This document shows, in pieces, positions 38,299 to 49,051 of a DNA stretch of 64,000 nucleotides (the stretch's first letter is position 1; the number at the start of each line of letters is the position of its first letter). Below the pieces are notes generated by a model. It was given only the letters and a program-made list of their open reading frames with translations, was not told the DNA's origin and searched no databases. The translations under genes and the position numbers were made by a program. Location of the stretch: assembly GCF_030297595.1 (NCBI RefSeq), contig NZ_AP028138.1, positions 868,001-932,000 on the forward strand, given 5' to 3'. Origin of the DNA: Polynucleobacter sp. HIN7. Its GTDB lineage: Bacteria > Pseudomonadota > Gammaproteobacteria > Burkholderiales > Burkholderiaceae.

Positions 38299-39083
38299 GA
38301 ATAACTTCTATTTAATTGAAAACATTGAAAAAAATTATCTGTAGTTTGCTTGGCAATACGTTCAACTGGTTCACCACGCAATTGAGCAATATAGCTCGCC
38401 ACATGCGCTACCCAGGCAGGCTCATTGGTTTGGCCGCGGTGCGGTACGGGAGCCAAATAGGGTGAATCGGTCTCAATGAGCAATCGGTCTAAAGGCAAGG
38501 CCTTACAGGTTGCCTGAAGATCCTTGGCATTCTTGAAGGTCACGATTCCAGAAAACGAGATATAAAAACCAAGTTCAATTGCTGCCTTGGCCACTTCATA
38601 AGACTCTGTGAAGCAATGCATCACACCACCAATCGCATCAGCGCCCTCCTCTCGCATGATTCGCAAGGTATCTTCTGAGGCCGAACGCGTATGGATAATC
38701 AAAGGCTTTTTGGCAAATAAGGCAGCGCGAATATGAGTCCGAAAGCGTTCGCGCTGCCACTCCATTGAGTCATAGGATCGATCACCCATTCGGTAGTAAT
38801 CAAGCCCGGTCTCACCAATCGCAATGACTTTATCGTCTTTGGCTTCCTCAACTAAAAACTCAAGCGTTGGCTCGGGGGTTTCCTCGTAATCCGGGTGAAC
38901 GCCAACCGAAGCAAATAAATTTGGATAAGTGTGGGCGAGTTGCTTCACCTTGGGAAAATCTGGAATGTCTACGGAGATGCAAAGCGCATGACTCACATTG
39001 GCGCGCATCATATTCCCCAAAACCTCGGGAAGGCGATCTTGGTATTCTGGGAAGTCGAGATGACAGTGCGAATCAATAAACAT
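38295..39083 (-). CDS. tatD: TatD-family metal-dependent DNase
   Basis: 262 residues from the ATG at 39083; longer starts give a non-homologous extension into holB. Metal-binding motifs are FIDSHCHLDF, IGETGLDYYR, IIHTRSA, GGVMHCFT and IETDSPYLAP. The enzyme is a 3'-5' exonuclease/deoxyribonuclease. It lies directly after holB in the same direction, a common arrangement. Confidence 0.93.
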   Translation of the reverse strand: MFIDSHCHLDFPEYQDRLPEVLGNMMRANVSHALCISVDIPDFPKVKQLAHTYPNLFASVGVHPDYEETPEPTLEFLVEEAKDDKVIAIGETGLDYYRMGDRSYDSMEWQRERFRTHIRAALFAKKPLIIHTRSASEDTLRIMREEGADAIGGVMHCFTESYEVAKAAIELGFYISFSGIVTFKNAKDLQATCKALPLDRLLIETDSPYLAPVPHRGQTNEPAWVAHVASYIAQLRGEPVERIAKQTTDNFFQCFQLNRSYS

Positions 39084-39094
39084 AACAACTAATT

Positions 39095-40234
39095 TTAGTC
39101 TGCAAAGAGCTGTTGATATTGCAAGAGCATCGATTCCATTTGAACCCGTGTGGACAAGGGGTGATTCTCGTGACGACGAGCGAGCGTTAGGGTTGACCAC
39201 AATCGCTGAGCTTTTGCCAATTGCAGTTGGGACGCTAGTTGCCCGATGAGTTGGGCATGCCGGCGGTAGTAGCGCACCTCCCCTAACTGGCGAGATAATT
39301 GCAAATCAAACAGCCAGCGTTGCATACACATTAATAAAGCGGAATACGGGGCTTTTTGAACCTTCTCTGCGCATTCCAAGTAAGCAATCTGAGGCCCTTT
39401 GCTTAAAGCCTCTAACAACACTCTCGTGGCATGGATGGCAAGACCAATGCCATCCTTATCATCGCCGAGATGCCTTACCAAAATCTGATCCTTTGCGCTT
39501 AGCGGTGCACCCGCATGCTCATCGATCGTAGCTTCCAGTTCCTCGGTTCGAACCGTATCCGTTAGTAATAATTTCAGCTCAGATTGCAACCAATCAAGCG
39601 CCAGCTCCCGACTTGGTTTTGGTAAGGCAATCAGTTGGCAACGTGACCGTATGGTTGGTAGCACTCGATCAATGCGGTCGCTCACCAGAATAAAAATTGT
39701 GTCGGGATTGGGCTCCTCCAATGATTTGAGCAAGGTGTTGGATGCATCCTCTCGCAAACTTTCTAAGGGATAAATCAAAATGATGCGTTTGCCACCCCGG
39801 TGCGAACCAATATTGATGCCCCCAAGCGCCCCTCTCACCTCATCAATTTTGATGAAAGCACTCTCTTTCTTTCCATCGCTATCGTCTTGGTTCTCAGAGG
39901 CTGCAGGGTCGATTTTTGGGCTTCCTTCCAGTTCAGCTTGGACCAAGCGCCCTTTTAAGCTTTGCGGTAGTAAAGCAATAAAGTCTGGATGATTTCCAGT
40001 ATCAAACCAACGGCATGCCTCGCAAGAATTGCAAGGCTTATGCCCTGTTGAGAACAAATCAGCCTCACACAGCAGTGCCTTAGAAAGCCAGCGGGCAAAA
40101 TCAAATTTACCGATGCCCGGCTGCCCATGAAACAAAATTGCCTGGGGGGTTGCCTCCAAATTGAATGCTTTACCAAGCGCATCAAACCATGGCAATAGCT
40201 TCACTGATTCATGATGAATATTTTCTATTGGCAT
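39095..40234 (-). CDS. holB: DNA polymerase III subunit delta'
   Basis: 379 residues, part of the clamp-loader complex. The modified P-loop is FHGQPGIGKFDFA, the zinc cluster CNSCEAC with an upstream Cys, and the SRC motif is in IRSRCQLIALP. It lies between tmk and tatD, the conserved tmk-holB-tatD order. Confidence 0.94.
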   Translation of the reverse strand: MPIENIHHESVKLLPWFDALGKAFNLEATPQAILFHGQPGIGKFDFARWLSKALLCEADLFSTGHKPCNSCEACRWFDTGNHPDFIALLPQSLKGRLVQAELEGSPKIDPAASENQDDSDGKKESAFIKIDEVRGALGGINIGSHRGGKRIILIYPLESLREDASNTLLKSLEEPNPDTIFILVSDRIDRVLPTIRSRCQLIALPKPSRELALDWLQSELKLLLTDTVRTEELEATIDEHAGAPLSAKDQILVRHLGDDKDGIGLAIHATRVLLEALSKGPQIAYLECAEKVQKAPYSALLMCMQRWLFDLQLSRQLGEVRYYRRHAQLIGQLASQLQLAKAQRLWSTLTLARRHENHPLSTRVQMESMLLQYQQLFAD

Positions 40235-40287
40235 GGATTTTAGAAAAAACCTATCATGAAATTATTCATATAAATCAGTAATTTGCA

Positions 40288-40923
40288 TCAGTAATTCAAC
40301 TGAATTTCTGATAAATGCTTCCAGATCAGCTCTTGCGATTGCCGTGCATCAATCACCATAAAGCGGCCGGGATCGGCCTTAGCACGTCGCAAGTACTCAT
40401 TGCGAACGTTCTCAAAAAAATGCAGATCCAAGCGTTCAAACTTATCGGGGGTTCTCGCCTTCGAGCGACGCTGCTCCGCAATCTCGCCAGGTAGGTCAAA
40501 TAAGAGCGTGAGGTCCGGCTGTATCAATTCAGCCCCCCTCCCCTGCACCAGAGTCTCAAGTGTATTTAAGGTATCGAGACTTAAACCCCTTCCACCCCCC
40601 TGATACGCAAAGCTGGCATCGGTAAACCGGTCCGAGATCACAATCTTGCCAGCCTGTAAGGCGGGCTCAATAACCTGAGCTAGGTGCTCACGTCTAGCGG
40701 CAAACATGAGCAAGGCTTCAGTCTCAATATGCATCGGCTCTTGCAATAAAAGTTGCCTTAGTTTTTCACCCAAAGGGGTGCCGCCTGGCTCACGAGTAAG
40801 CACAACCTCATGATTGGGATAGCGCTGCCCTAAATGCTTGGCAAAGGCTTCAAGGTGAGTACTCTTCCCAGCACCATCGATGCCCTCGAAGCTAATAAAA
40901 AAACCGGGACGATTGATATCCAT
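40288..40923 (-). CDS. tmk: Thymidylate kinase
   Basis: 211 residues. Phosphorylates dTMP to dTDP. The P-loop is [16 protein letters not shown], the DRX motif [17 protein letters not shown], and the lid [12 protein letters not shown]. It follows mltG by 3 bases in the same transcription unit. Confidence 0.96.
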   Translation of the reverse strand: MDINRPGFFISFEGIDGAGKSTHLEAFAKHLGQRYPNHEVVLTREPGGTPLGEKLRQLLLQEPMHIETEALLMFAARREHLAQVIEPALQAGKIVISDRFTDASFAYQGGGRGLSLDTLNTLETLVQGRGAELIQPDLTLLFDLPGEIAEQRRSKARTPDKFERLDLHFFENVRNEYLRRAKADPGRFMVIDARQSQELIWKHLSEIQLNY

Positions 40924-40926
40924 TGG

Positions 40927-41994
40927 TTACTTTACCGACTTGGTCGACGATTGGGCAGGCAAGCGCTGATAGCGATCAACCGCAGCCTCATGCTCTTTCA
41001 AGGATGGAGAAAAATGACTACTGCCATTGCCCTTGGCAACAAAATACAGTGCATTGGTGGGAGCGGGTTGCGCAGCGGCAATTAGCGATTCTTTGGAGGG
41101 TATTGCAATCGGGGTTGGAGGTAAGCCATAGCGCATATAGGTATTGTAGGGAGTATCGCGGCGTAAATCGGTTTTTCGGATATTGCCATCAAATCGTGGG
41201 CCGATTCCATAGATGACCGTTGGATCGGTTTGCAACATCATGCCCTTTCTGAGCCGATTATGAAATACCCCAGAAATTAATCCACGCTCAGACGCTTGGC
41301 CGGTTTCCTTCTCAATAATCGAGGCAAGGATCAGTAATTGATATGGGCTCTTTAAGACCTGATCATTAGGCTGGCCTTGCAGATAAAGATCCCATGCATT
41401 CGCTAATTGCTTTTGCATACCCACATAAGCACGTTGATAAATACTCGAATCTAAATCATCGGGATCAAATACATAGGTGTCTGGAAATAACCACCCTTCT
41501 GCACTCGGCTGCGTTAGCCCTAAGAGCTTAGCGAGCTGAGCATCACTGAGCGAATTCGTTTGATGAGTTAGTGCTGGGTGCGCATCAATTGCTGCCCGAA
41601 CCTGCCATATGGTCATGCCAGGAATAAGCTTCACAACCTCCCGAACTCGATCGCCCCGAGCCATTTGCAGCAGTATGCTGCCCAAGCTCGCATTGGCCGG
41701 AAACTCATAAGTGCCGGGCTTTAATGATGAAGCGACTCCAAGGGATCGAGCGCCGATTTGGAAAACCAAAGCAGGAACCCTAATTCCCTGGTCTTGCAGC
41801 TGGCTTGCGATCTTTGAGACCCCGGATTTCGGTAACACCTTAAACCGCACGGCAGCATCTTCTACCTTGGCCTGGCTGGACAAAGCAGATTTGGGTGGCA
41901 CCACCCCCCATGTGAATAAAGCAAGGTAATACAGGCAGGTAATACCGATGAGCGATAGAAACCCAAGACCCACTAATCGTTTACTCAGAGCCAT
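40927..41994 (-). CDS. mltG: Endolytic murein transglycosylase
   Basis: 355 residues from the ATG at 41994 (an ATG 14 codons upstream is less likely). One transmembrane helix (about 5-27) precedes a LysM-like and a YceG catalytic domain. The catalytic Glu lies in LASIIEKETGQASERGLISGVFHNRL. It ends glycan chain growth in the periplasm. The operon is mltG-tmk-holB-tatD. Confidence 0.94.
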   Translation of the reverse strand: MALSKRLVGLGFLSLIGITCLYYLALFTWGVVPPKSALSSQAKVEDAAVRFKVLPKSGVSKIASQLQDQGIRVPALVFQIGARSLGVASSLKPGTYEFPANASLGSILLQMARGDRVREVVKLIPGMTIWQVRAAIDAHPALTHQTNSLSDAQLAKLLGLTQPSAEGWLFPDTYVFDPDDLDSSIYQRAYVGMQKQLANAWDLYLQGQPNDQVLKSPYQLLILASIIEKETGQASERGLISGVFHNRLRKGMMLQTDPTVIYGIGPRFDGNIRKTDLRRDTPYNTYMRYGLPPTPIAIPSKESLIAAAQPAPTNALYFVAKGNGSSHFSPSLKEHEAAVDRYQRLPAQSSTKSVK

Positions 41995-42094
41995 GGTAAG
42001 CAATAGAAAATTAGATGACTTAGAAAGTTTTTGCACATAGCACTATGATAAAAGGCTAAAGAACTGACATGACCATCATCGATCAAGCAACGCT

Positions 42095-43027
42095 ATGAAC
42101 CCACCCACCATTTGCCGCTTACCAGACTGGGGCCTGATTCTGGTTGAGGGACCCGATGCAAGTTCATTTTTACAAGGTCAGTTAACGAATTCAGTGCTCG
42201 GGTTAACCACCACCCCCACCGGAGGAGTTGCTCATGGAAGTTCAGCCGTCCGATTGACTGGATATTGCACTGCCAAGGGTCGCTTACTCGCCTCTGCATG
42301 GATTAGTTTGCATTCATCCCAAACAGCAACACAATATGCATTATTTGTCTCGCGTGATCTTGCGTCGGCTTTTGCAAAACGACTGAGCATGTTCGTTTTG
42401 CGTTCCAAAGTTACGATTCGTGACGCAAGTGATGATTGGCTCGTATATGGCTCTCTTGAGACTATTGAGGGGCTTCTCCCTCGCCTTCCAGCCGATGCAA
42501 TTGCCTTAGCGATGCAATCCCCCGGTGACACAAATCCTACAAAGCGGATTGTGTTTGCATCCCAAATGACAGTCGACGCCCAACTCAATTCAAGCGAGTG
42601 GAATGCAGCAGAAGTAGCCAGTGGCATTCCCCGAATTGTGGCGGCTACGCAGGACCAATTTGTTCCTCAAATGGTGAACCTGGAATCCGTGGGTGGGGTC
42701 GATTTCAAGAAAGGGTGCTACCCAGGCCAAGAAGTCGTTGCTCGCAGCCAATATCGAGGGGCGATTAAGCGTCGCCTCTATTTGGCTAAAGCACAAATTC
42801 CTTCTGAGTCCTGCCTGCCAGCAACCGAGATTTTTCATGAAGAGGATCCAGGCCAGCCGGCCGGAATGGTCGTGCTCTCAGCGCCTAATTCGAATAACCC
42901 TGATTGGATAGATCTTCAAATTGAATGCAAATCAGAACTTGCGCAAAGCGGCAAACTTCACCTTGGTGACGCTAGCGGCCCCAGTCTGGAGCTTGGAAAA
43001 CTACCCTATTCCCTAGTTGAGATTTAA
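42095..43027 (+). CDS. ygfZ: Folate-binding Fe-S cluster repair protein YgfZ
   Basis: 310 residues of the GcvT-like fold. The diagnostic motif KKGCYPGQEVVARSQYRG is present at about 205-222. YgfZ works with tetrahydrofolate in maintaining certain iron-sulfur enzymes. It is divergent from mltG, as in many betaproteobacteria. Confidence 0.93.
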   Translation: MNPPTICRLPDWGLILVEGPDASSFLQGQLTNSVLGLTTTPTGGVAHGSSAVRLTGYCTAKGRLLASAWISLHSSQTATQYALFVSRDLASAFAKRLSMFVLRSKVTIRDASDDWLVYGSLETIEGLLPRLPADAIALAMQSPGDTNPTKRIVFASQMTVDAQLNSSEWNAAEVASGIPRIVAATQDQFVPQMVNLESVGGVDFKKGCYPGQEVVARSQYRGAIKRRLYLAKAQIPSESCLPATEIFHEEDPGQPAGMVVLSAPNSNNPDWIDLQIECKSELAQSGKLHLGDASGPSLELGKLPYSLVEI

Positions 43028-43044
43028 TCAGGCATAGTATTGAT

Positions 43045-43902
43045 ATGTGCCTCATTTTATTTGCCTGGAAATCGCACCCAAAATACCCATTGGTGGTAGC
43101 TGCCAATCGGGATGAGTTCTACGAGCGCAATACCACTGGCATTGCTTGGTGGCCTGAGCATCCAGATGTATTGGCCGGTCGAGATCATGCTGATGTGATT
43201 GGTAGTCCAGGCACCTGGTTAGGGCTCAATCGGCAGGGGCGTTTTTCTGCACTTACGAACGTGCGCTCACCCAGTGAGAAAAAACCCGATGCGAGAACCC
43301 GAGGTGAGCTACCCTTTTTATATCTTACGAACCCAGATAAACCCAGCCACTTTATTGAGAAGCACAGCAAGCGCTTTGATCAGTACAACGGTTTTAATCT
43401 ATTGATGGCTGATCTGAGTGATCCGAGCGATGCTCAAATGCACTGGGTGAGCAATCGCGTGGTGATGGGTAAATCCGTGCGCCCCCGCAAAACATTTCCA
43501 AGTCAGCCACTAGCTCCAGGCGTCTATGGGCTATCGAATGCCATGCTCGATACTCCATGGCCCAAAGTGAATCACCGGATTGCTGCGTTTGCTCAAACTC
43601 TAGCCATGGATGCTGGCGGCTTAAAAAATGCCGATGCCTATCTCCACGTATTAGCCGATGACCATCAGGCACCTGAACGTGAACTTCCAAGCACCGGTGT
43701 TAGTTTGGAATGGGAAAAAGCGCTTTCTTCGGCTTTTATTCGGACCGAACATTACGGCACGCGTTCAAGCACAGTATTGCGAGTTCGTAACGACGGCAAC
43801 TATGAGATGGTGGAGCGACGCTTTGATGCCAAGGGCGTGATTGCGCACGATGTAATTACCGGAAATTTAATTGGCTCCGCTTGGGCCAATTACTCGGTGT
43901 AG
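43045..43902 (+). CDS. NRDE-family (TANGO2-like) protein
   Basis: 285 residues. It starts MCLILFAWKSHPKYPLVVAANRDEFYER, which contains the family-defining NRDE motif and an N-terminal Cys typical of Ntn-type hydrolases. GLSNAMLDTPWPKV is another family block. Bacterial members have no firm function; heme trafficking has been suggested for relatives. It lies 17 bases after ygfZ. Confidence 0.87.
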   Translation: MCLILFAWKSHPKYPLVVAANRDEFYERNTTGIAWWPEHPDVLAGRDHADVIGSPGTWLGLNRQGRFSALTNVRSPSEKKPDARTRGELPFLYLTNPDKPSHFIEKHSKRFDQYNGFNLLMADLSDPSDAQMHWVSNRVVMGKSVRPRKTFPSQPLAPGVYGLSNAMLDTPWPKVNHRIAAFAQTLAMDAGGLKNADAYLHVLADDHQAPERELPSTGVSLEWEKALSSAFIRTEHYGTRSSTVLRVRNDGNYEMVERRFDAKGVIAHDVITGNLIGSAWANYSV

Positions 43903-43904
43903 CA

Positions 43905-45371
43905 ATGGCTTTTCCCTTACAGGGTGACAATACCTGTCAATCAATTGCACCCACACCCATACCAGAGCCCTATTGGGTCGGATTCTCATCTTTACTCGGA
44001 CAAGAGCTCGGTATTGCCCTTAATGAATCTGGTCTTCCTGCCGACCTACTTTGGTTGGATGTCTTAAGTGGTAATACATTAGCTACCAAAGAACATGCTT
44101 TTTCTAACCCAATCGCCACAGCATATAGCGGTCACCAATTTGGTGTCTGGGCTGGGCAACTGGGTGATGGTCGCGCCATTCTCTTGGGCGACATTGGTCC
44201 CTATGAGATTCAATTAAAAGGCTCCGGAATCACCCGCTATTCGCGTATGGGAGATGGTAGAGCTGTTTTGCGTTCATCCATTCGTGAGTTTTTGGCTAGT
44301 GAGGCCATGCATGCTCTTGGCGTACCAACTAGTCGAGCTTTAGCGGTGACGGGATCCAAAAAACCAGTCATGCGAGAGACCCTTGAAACTGCAGCGGTCT
44401 GTACGCGCTTAGCCCCCAGCTTTCTGCGCGTAGGTCATTTTGAGCACTATGCGGCTGCGCGCCAAACCGAGCATCTCCAGCAATTGGCCGAGTATCTTCT
44501 CGATAGCCATTACCAAGAGTGCAGAGATGGTGATGATCCTTATCTTTCATTATTCTCAGCGATTAGTCGTCGTACTGCTGAGCTTGTGGCACATTGGCAA
44601 TCCTTGGGCTTTTGCCATGGGGTTCTCAATAGTGACAACATTAGTGTTTTAGGTCTTACCATCGATTACGGCCCCTTTGGAATGATGGATCGCTTTCAAA
44701 TGGATCACATCTGCAACCACAGTGATTCGCAAGGAAGGTATGCCTATCATCGCCAACCACAAACCATGCATTGGAATATGGCGTGCTTGGCAGGCGGCAT
44801 ATTGCCTTTATTAGAGAAGAGGTATTCAACCGAAGAGGCCCAGCAGAAATTACAAACTGCGCTCGAGCAATTTCCGAATCAATACCGTGAGGCTTGGTTA
44901 CGGCGCTTTCGTGCAAAGCTGGGTTTAATGAATGAGCACGCCAATGATTTCGCATTAATTGAGAACTTACTGGAATTAATGCATCAGAATCGAGTGGATT
45001 TCACAAACACATTCCGTCTTTTTGCTCAGGTTCAATCGCATGCCGATGATCAAACCAATCCATTACGCGATCAGTTCATTGACCGCCAAGGGTTCGATCT
45101 ATGGATGCAATCCTACTTGGATCGACTAAAACTTGAACGGCTGTCTGATTTTGATCGACAGAGTGCCATTCTCAATACCAATCCAAAATTTATTTTACGC
45201 AATTACTTGGCACAGCGCGCCATCGAACTCGCCCAGCAGGATGATTTTTCTGAAGTCCAAAAACTTCTCAAGATCCTCGAAAATCCGTTTGCAGAGCAAG
45301 CTGAACATGAGGCTTACGCTACCCCTCCCCCCAAAGAGCTCGAGGATGTTGTCCTTAGCTGCTCCTCTTAA
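43905..45371 (+). CDS. selO: Protein adenylyltransferase SelO (pseudokinase)
   Basis: 488 residues from the ATG at 43905, immediately after the previous stop. Conserved blocks are YSGHQFGVWAGQLGDGRAI, LKGSGITRYSRMGDGRAVL and FCHGVLNSDNISVLGLTIDYGPFGMM. SelO transfers AMP to Ser, Thr or Tyr of redox proteins. Some homologues end in a selenocysteine; this one ends VLSCSS with ordinary Cys. Confidence 0.94.
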   Translation: MAFPLQGDNTCQSIAPTPIPEPYWVGFSSLLGQELGIALNESGLPADLLWLDVLSGNTLATKEHAFSNPIATAYSGHQFGVWAGQLGDGRAILLGDIGPYEIQLKGSGITRYSRMGDGRAVLRSSIREFLASEAMHALGVPTSRALAVTGSKKPVMRETLETAAVCTRLAPSFLRVGHFEHYAAARQTEHLQQLAEYLLDSHYQECRDGDDPYLSLFSAISRRTAELVAHWQSLGFCHGVLNSDNISVLGLTIDYGPFGMMDRFQMDHICNHSDSQGRYAYHRQPQTMHWNMACLAGGILPLLEKRYSTEEAQQKLQTALEQFPNQYREAWLRRFRAKLGLMNEHANDFALIENLLELMHQNRVDFTNTFRLFAQVQSHADDQTNPLRDQFIDRQGFDLWMQSYLDRLKLERLSDFDRQSAILNTNPKFILRNYLAQRAIELAQQDDFSEVQKLLKILENPFAEQAEHEAYATPPPKELEDVVLSCSS

Positions 45372-45392
45372 TCCTTCTTTACAATCCAATCT

Positions 45393-45803
45393 ATGACTAA
45401 AAGTGATGAGCAATACCGTCAAGAGCTATCGGAGATTGAGTATCGGGTAACGCGCCAAGCGGCGACCGAACCACCCTTCTCAGGTCGGTACTGGGATCAT
45501 TGGGAAAATGGTCTCTACCGTTGTGTCTGCTGTGGCACGCCATTATTTGTATCAAGCACCAAATTTGATGCCGGATGCGGTTGGCCAAGTTATCACAGCC
45601 CCGCCAATCCTCAGGTTATTAGCGAACATCGTGATTTGACGCATGGCATGATCCGAACCGAGGTCCGTTGCTCAAACTGCGATGCCCATCTTGGACACGT
45701 CTTTGAAGACGGTCCAGAGCCTACTGGACTGCGCTATTGCATTAATTCTGCGTCATTGCGCTTTGAGCCAAGTCAAAACGCCACCCTCAAGCAATCCTCA
45801 TGA
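45393..45803 (+). CDS. msrB: Peptide methionine-(R)-sulfoxide reductase
   Basis: 136 residues. It has two zinc-binding pairs (CVCC and CSNC) and the catalytic Cys in [12 protein letters not shown]. It reduces the R-sulfoxide of methionine in the cytoplasm. It starts the tight msrB-yciB-bolA-parvulin group, overlapping yciB by 4 bases. Confidence 0.95.
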   Translation: MTKSDEQYRQELSEIEYRVTRQAATEPPFSGRYWDHWENGLYRCVCCGTPLFVSSTKFDAGCGWPSYHSPANPQVISEHRDLTHGMIRTEVRCSNCDAHLGHVFEDGPEPTGLRYCINSASLRFEPSQNATLKQSS

Positions 45804-46351
45804 AAAAATTTCTCTTTGACCTATTCCCGGTCATCCTCTTTTTTGCTGCATTCAAGCTTGCCGATATCTATGTAGCAACCATCGTGGCGATCATTGCAAC
45901 TATTGCCCAAATTGTGTGGCTTTATCTGCGTCGGCAAAAAATTGAGGGCATGCAGTGGGCGAGCTTAGTGCTCATTGTTGTCTTTGGTGGTCTCACCATA
46001 CTGTTAAAAGATAAAACCTTTATCCAGTGGAAGCCCACCGTCTTATATTGGTTATTTGCAGCAGTGCTCTTCTTTAGCGCCCAGTTCTTTAAGAAAAATT
46101 GGATTGAGAGCCTCATGGGAAAGCAAGTGACCTTGAAACCCGGTAGTCCACGCTCAGTCTGGATTAAGCTCAATCATGCCTGGGCGGCATTTTTCTTCTT
46201 CATGGGTGTTCTGAACCTTTATGTGGCCTATACCTTTTCTGAGGATGTGTGGGTGAACTTCAAACTCTTTGGTGGCATTGGTTTGCTTATTCTCTTCATC
46301 ATTGCCCAAGGACTGTGGTTAAGTCGTCATATGGAGACGGATGAAGCATGA
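45800..46351 (+). CDS. yciB: Inner-membrane-spanning protein YciB (septation protein A)
   Basis: 183 residues with five hydrophobic segments. It starts [18 protein letters not shown], and the C-terminal half has [21 protein letters not shown]. It affects cell-envelope integrity and division in relatives. The stop overlaps bolA. Confidence 0.93.
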   Translation: MKKFLFDLFPVILFFAAFKLADIYVATIVAIIATIAQIVWLYLRRQKIEGMQWASLVLIVVFGGLTILLKDKTFIQWKPTVLYWLFAAVLFFSAQFFKKNWIESLMGKQVTLKPGSPRSVWIKLNHAWAAFFFFMGVLNLYVAYTFSEDVWVNFKLFGGIGLLILFIIAQGLWLSRHMETDEA

Positions 46352-46626
46352 TGACCAATCAAGAGCGTATTGCCGCATTTCAGTCTAGTTTGCAAAAGCA
46401 ACTCCAGCCATCTCATCTAGTCATTGAAGACGAGAGTCATTTGCATGCTGGTCATGCGGGTGCTGCTGGGGGCGCAGGTCACTTTCGGATCAAAATTACA
46501 GCGCAGGCATTTATGGGTCTTAACAGCGTGGCACGTCACCGCTTAGTATATGGTGCATTGAAAGGGTTCATGCCGCACGAGATCCACGCACTGGCCATCC
46601 ATGCACTTGCACCAAATGAGTCATAA
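46348..46626 (+). CDS. bolA: BolA-family protein
   Basis: 92 residues (ATG at 46348 or 46351). The BolA fold is recognised from LVIEDESHLHAGHAG, GHFRIKI and RHRLVYGALKGFMPHEIHALAI. BolA proteins partner with monothiol glutaredoxins and influence morphology and stress responses. Confidence 0.92.
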   Translation: MMTNQERIAAFQSSLQKQLQPSHLVIEDESHLHAGHAGAAGGAGHFRIKITAQAFMGLNSVARHRLVYGALKGFMPHEIHALAIHALAPNES

Positions 46627-46654
46627 TTCCTCTTTTATCCCCTTTATTCTCTAT

Positions 46655-47446
46655 ATGCGTCTGACCAAAAAAATCATCTTCGCCTGCTCTATCGGCTTCA
46701 TAAGTACCGCAGTAATGGCTCAAAATGCAGCGATTGTGAACGGCAAGCCCATTCCCAAGGCGCAACTTGATCGCCTCATTAAAAATTCAGGGCAATCTGC
46801 AAGCGATCCAAAAATTCGTGAGCAAGGCCGTGAACTTCTCATTACCCGTGAACTGATTATTCAAGAATCGGATAAACGTGGTGTTAGTCAAAAGGATGAT
46901 GTCAAAGATCAAATTGAGCAGGCTCGCTTAGGAGTATTAGTAGCAGCCCTGTTTGATGATTACATTGATAAAGGCGGCGTTACCGAAGAAGATTACAAAA
47001 CAGCATACGACTCCATTAAGAGTCAATTTGGCGGTAAAGAATACAAAGTACGGCATATTTTGGTAGAGAAAGAAGCCGATGCCAAAGCTCTCATTGCCAA
47101 AATCAAGGCCGGTGCAAAGTTTGGTGATCTGGCCAAGGCTAACTCCAAAGATCCGGGCTCTGCTCCTGAGGGTGGAGAGCTTGGTTGGGTAAGCGATAAG
47201 GCACTCGTTCCTGAGTTTTCTAAGGCAATGATCTCTTTGCAAAAAGGCCAGATGACCGATAAGCCTGTGAAGTCCCAATTTGGCTGGCATATTATTCAGC
47301 TCGAAGACGTACGTGATGTGAAGATACCCCCAATGGCTGAAATCAAGGAGCAGTTAAAGACAATGCTGATGCAAGATCAGGCCTGGCAAAAGGCTAAGTT
47401 CTCTGAAATGATGAAGAAGATTCGCGAGAGAGCCCGGATTGAGTAA
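46655..47446 (+). CDS. Periplasmic parvulin-type peptidyl-prolyl isomerase
   Basis: 263 residues from the ATG at 46655, with a signal peptide (cleavage near AVMAQ, about residue 22). A SurA-like N-domain precedes the rotamase domain, recognised from [34 protein letters not shown] and [14 protein letters not shown]. It helps outer-membrane protein folding. A longer reading would overlap bolA. Confidence 0.92.
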   Translation: MRLTKKIIFACSIGFISTAVMAQNAAIVNGKPIPKAQLDRLIKNSGQSASDPKIREQGRELLITRELIIQESDKRGVSQKDDVKDQIEQARLGVLVAALFDDYIDKGGVTEEDYKTAYDSIKSQFGGKEYKVRHILVEKEADAKALIAKIKAGAKFGDLAKANSKDPGSAPEGGELGWVSDKALVPEFSKAMISLQKGQMTDKPVKSQFGWHIIQLEDVRDVKIPPMAEIKEQLKTMLMQDQAWQKAKFSEMMKKIRERARIE

Positions 47447-47831
47447 GATGATTTTGCACACCATGCTGCGCGTGGGCGACATTGCCCGCTCGGTTGATTT
47501 CTACACCCGCGTATTAGGTATGAACTTACTGCGCACAACGAATCGCGAGGAGCAAAAGTACTCTCTCGCCTTTGTGGGATTTGGGCGTGGTAATGAGGAT
47601 GGGCAGGCGGAGATTGAGCTCACCTATAACTACGGCGTGAGCACGTATGACCACGGTAGCGCATACGGTCATATCGCAATTGCTGTCCCCGATGTTTACA
47701 AGGCATGCGAGGATATTGCTGCTGCTGGAGGCACGATTACTCGTTCTGCCGGCCCAGTTCAGGGTGGCAAAACATTGATTGCCTTCATCACCGACCCCGA
47801 TGGATACAAGATCGAACTGATTCAACGCTGA
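47439..47831 (+). CDS. gloA: Lactoylglutathione lyase (glyoxalase I)
   Basis: 130 residues. The metal-dependent glyoxalase fold is shown by [42 protein letters not shown] and [15 protein letters not shown]. It detoxifies methylglyoxal with glutathione. Overlaps the parvulin end by 8 bases. Confidence 0.95.
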   Translation: MSKMILHTMLRVGDIARSVDFYTRVLGMNLLRTTNREEQKYSLAFVGFGRGNEDGQAEIELTYNYGVSTYDHGSAYGHIAIAVPDVYKACEDIAAAGGTITRSAGPVQGGKTLIAFITDPDGYKIELIQR

Positions 47832-47854
47832 TTGAATGCACTTGGCTGATTTAT

Positions 47855-49048
47855 ATGCAAGCTAAGTATGAGGTTCGGGTTCTAAATCAAATTTCGGATG
47901 TCCCGCAGCAGGCATGGGACTCAATCCTCCCGCCCACTGCTGGCCCCTTCATGCAGTATTCATTTCTGAGTCTTTTAGAGAAAACCGGTTGCGTGAGTGC
48001 AGAAACGGGATGGCAGCCATCGCATCTGGTGCTCTATGAAGCTGGTAGTGACGCGCTTCTTGGCGTATTGCCTCTCTATCTCAAAACTCACTCCTATGGA
48101 GAATATGTCTTTGATTGGTCCTGGGCAGAGGCCTATACCCAAGCAGGGCTTCCCTACTTTCCAAAAGCACTGAGCGCCATCCCATTTACTCCGGTTACCT
48201 CTTCGAGATTATTAGCCCGATCAACTGAGCATCAAGAAGCCCTAATTACCGGTTTAAAACAATTGGTTGGCGAGCTAAATCTATCATCTGCCCACCTTCT
48301 TTTTCCTGTCGAAGAGGAGGCAAAGCTTCTTAGTGAGGCGGGATTCTTAAAGCGGGAGTCGGTCCAGTTTCATTGGCATAACCATGGCTATCATGATTTT
48401 GAGTCCTTTTTATCTACCCTCACCATGAAGCGCCGCAAGAATATCAAGCGTGAACGTAAGCAGGTACAAAGTGCAGGGATTACCTTTGAACACCTTCCCG
48501 GAGAGTTAGTCACCGAGGAGGATGTGCTGTTCTTCTATCGCTGTTATCGCAATACCTATCAGAACCACTACTCCACTCCCTATCTAAATCAACTCTTTTT
48601 TCAGGAGTGGGTACAGCAGATGCCCTGCAATCTTCATTTGATTGTTGCAAAGCGTGAAGGTCAAGCGATTGCCAGCGCTCTATTGGTCGTTGATCGTGAA
48701 CAAAGTAAAGCCTATGGACGGTATTGGGGATGCGTGGAGCAACATGCCTGTCTACATTTTGAGACCGCCTTCTATCAAGCAATTGAGTATTGCATCCGCG
48801 AGGGAATCCAAACCCTGGAAGGTGGTGCGCAAGGTGAGCATAAGATGGCGCGAGGGTTTATGCCAACCAGCGTCTTCTCATACCACCATCTGAGTGATCC
48901 ACGCTTTGCTGCTGCAGTGGCACGATTTCTGGAGCGTGAGCGTCAAGGGATTGGCCTATATCTTGATGAATTAGCTGAACATAGCCCCTTGCGCCAAGAC
49001 CCTAATTCAAGCAGCCTCGGCAGGATTGAACTTGATGCATTAAAGTAA
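47855..49048 (+). CDS. FemAB/GNAT-like protein (DUF482 family)
   Basis: 397 residues from the ATG at 47855; the frame is open upstream through gloA. It matches DUF482 proteins: GPFMQYSFLSLLEKTGCVS, MKRRKNIKRERKQV, and GTNP-like ends EGGAQGEHKMARGFMP. These are acyltransferase-fold proteins related to FemAB peptidoglycan enzymes, with unknown substrate. Confidence 0.85.
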   Translation: MQAKYEVRVLNQISDVPQQAWDSILPPTAGPFMQYSFLSLLEKTGCVSAETGWQPSHLVLYEAGSDALLGVLPLYLKTHSYGEYVFDWSWAEAYTQAGLPYFPKALSAIPFTPVTSSRLLARSTEHQEALITGLKQLVGELNLSSAHLLFPVEEEAKLLSEAGFLKRESVQFHWHNHGYHDFESFLSTLTMKRRKNIKRERKQVQSAGITFEHLPGELVTEEDVLFFYRCYRNTYQNHYSTPYLNQLFFQEWVQQMPCNLHLIVAKREGQAIASALLVVDREQSKAYGRYWGCVEQHACLHFETAFYQAIEYCIREGIQTLEGGAQGEHKMARGFMPTSVFSYHHLSDPRFAAAVARFLERERQGIGLYLDELAEHSPLRQDPNSSSLGRIELDALK

Positions 49049-49051
49049 GGC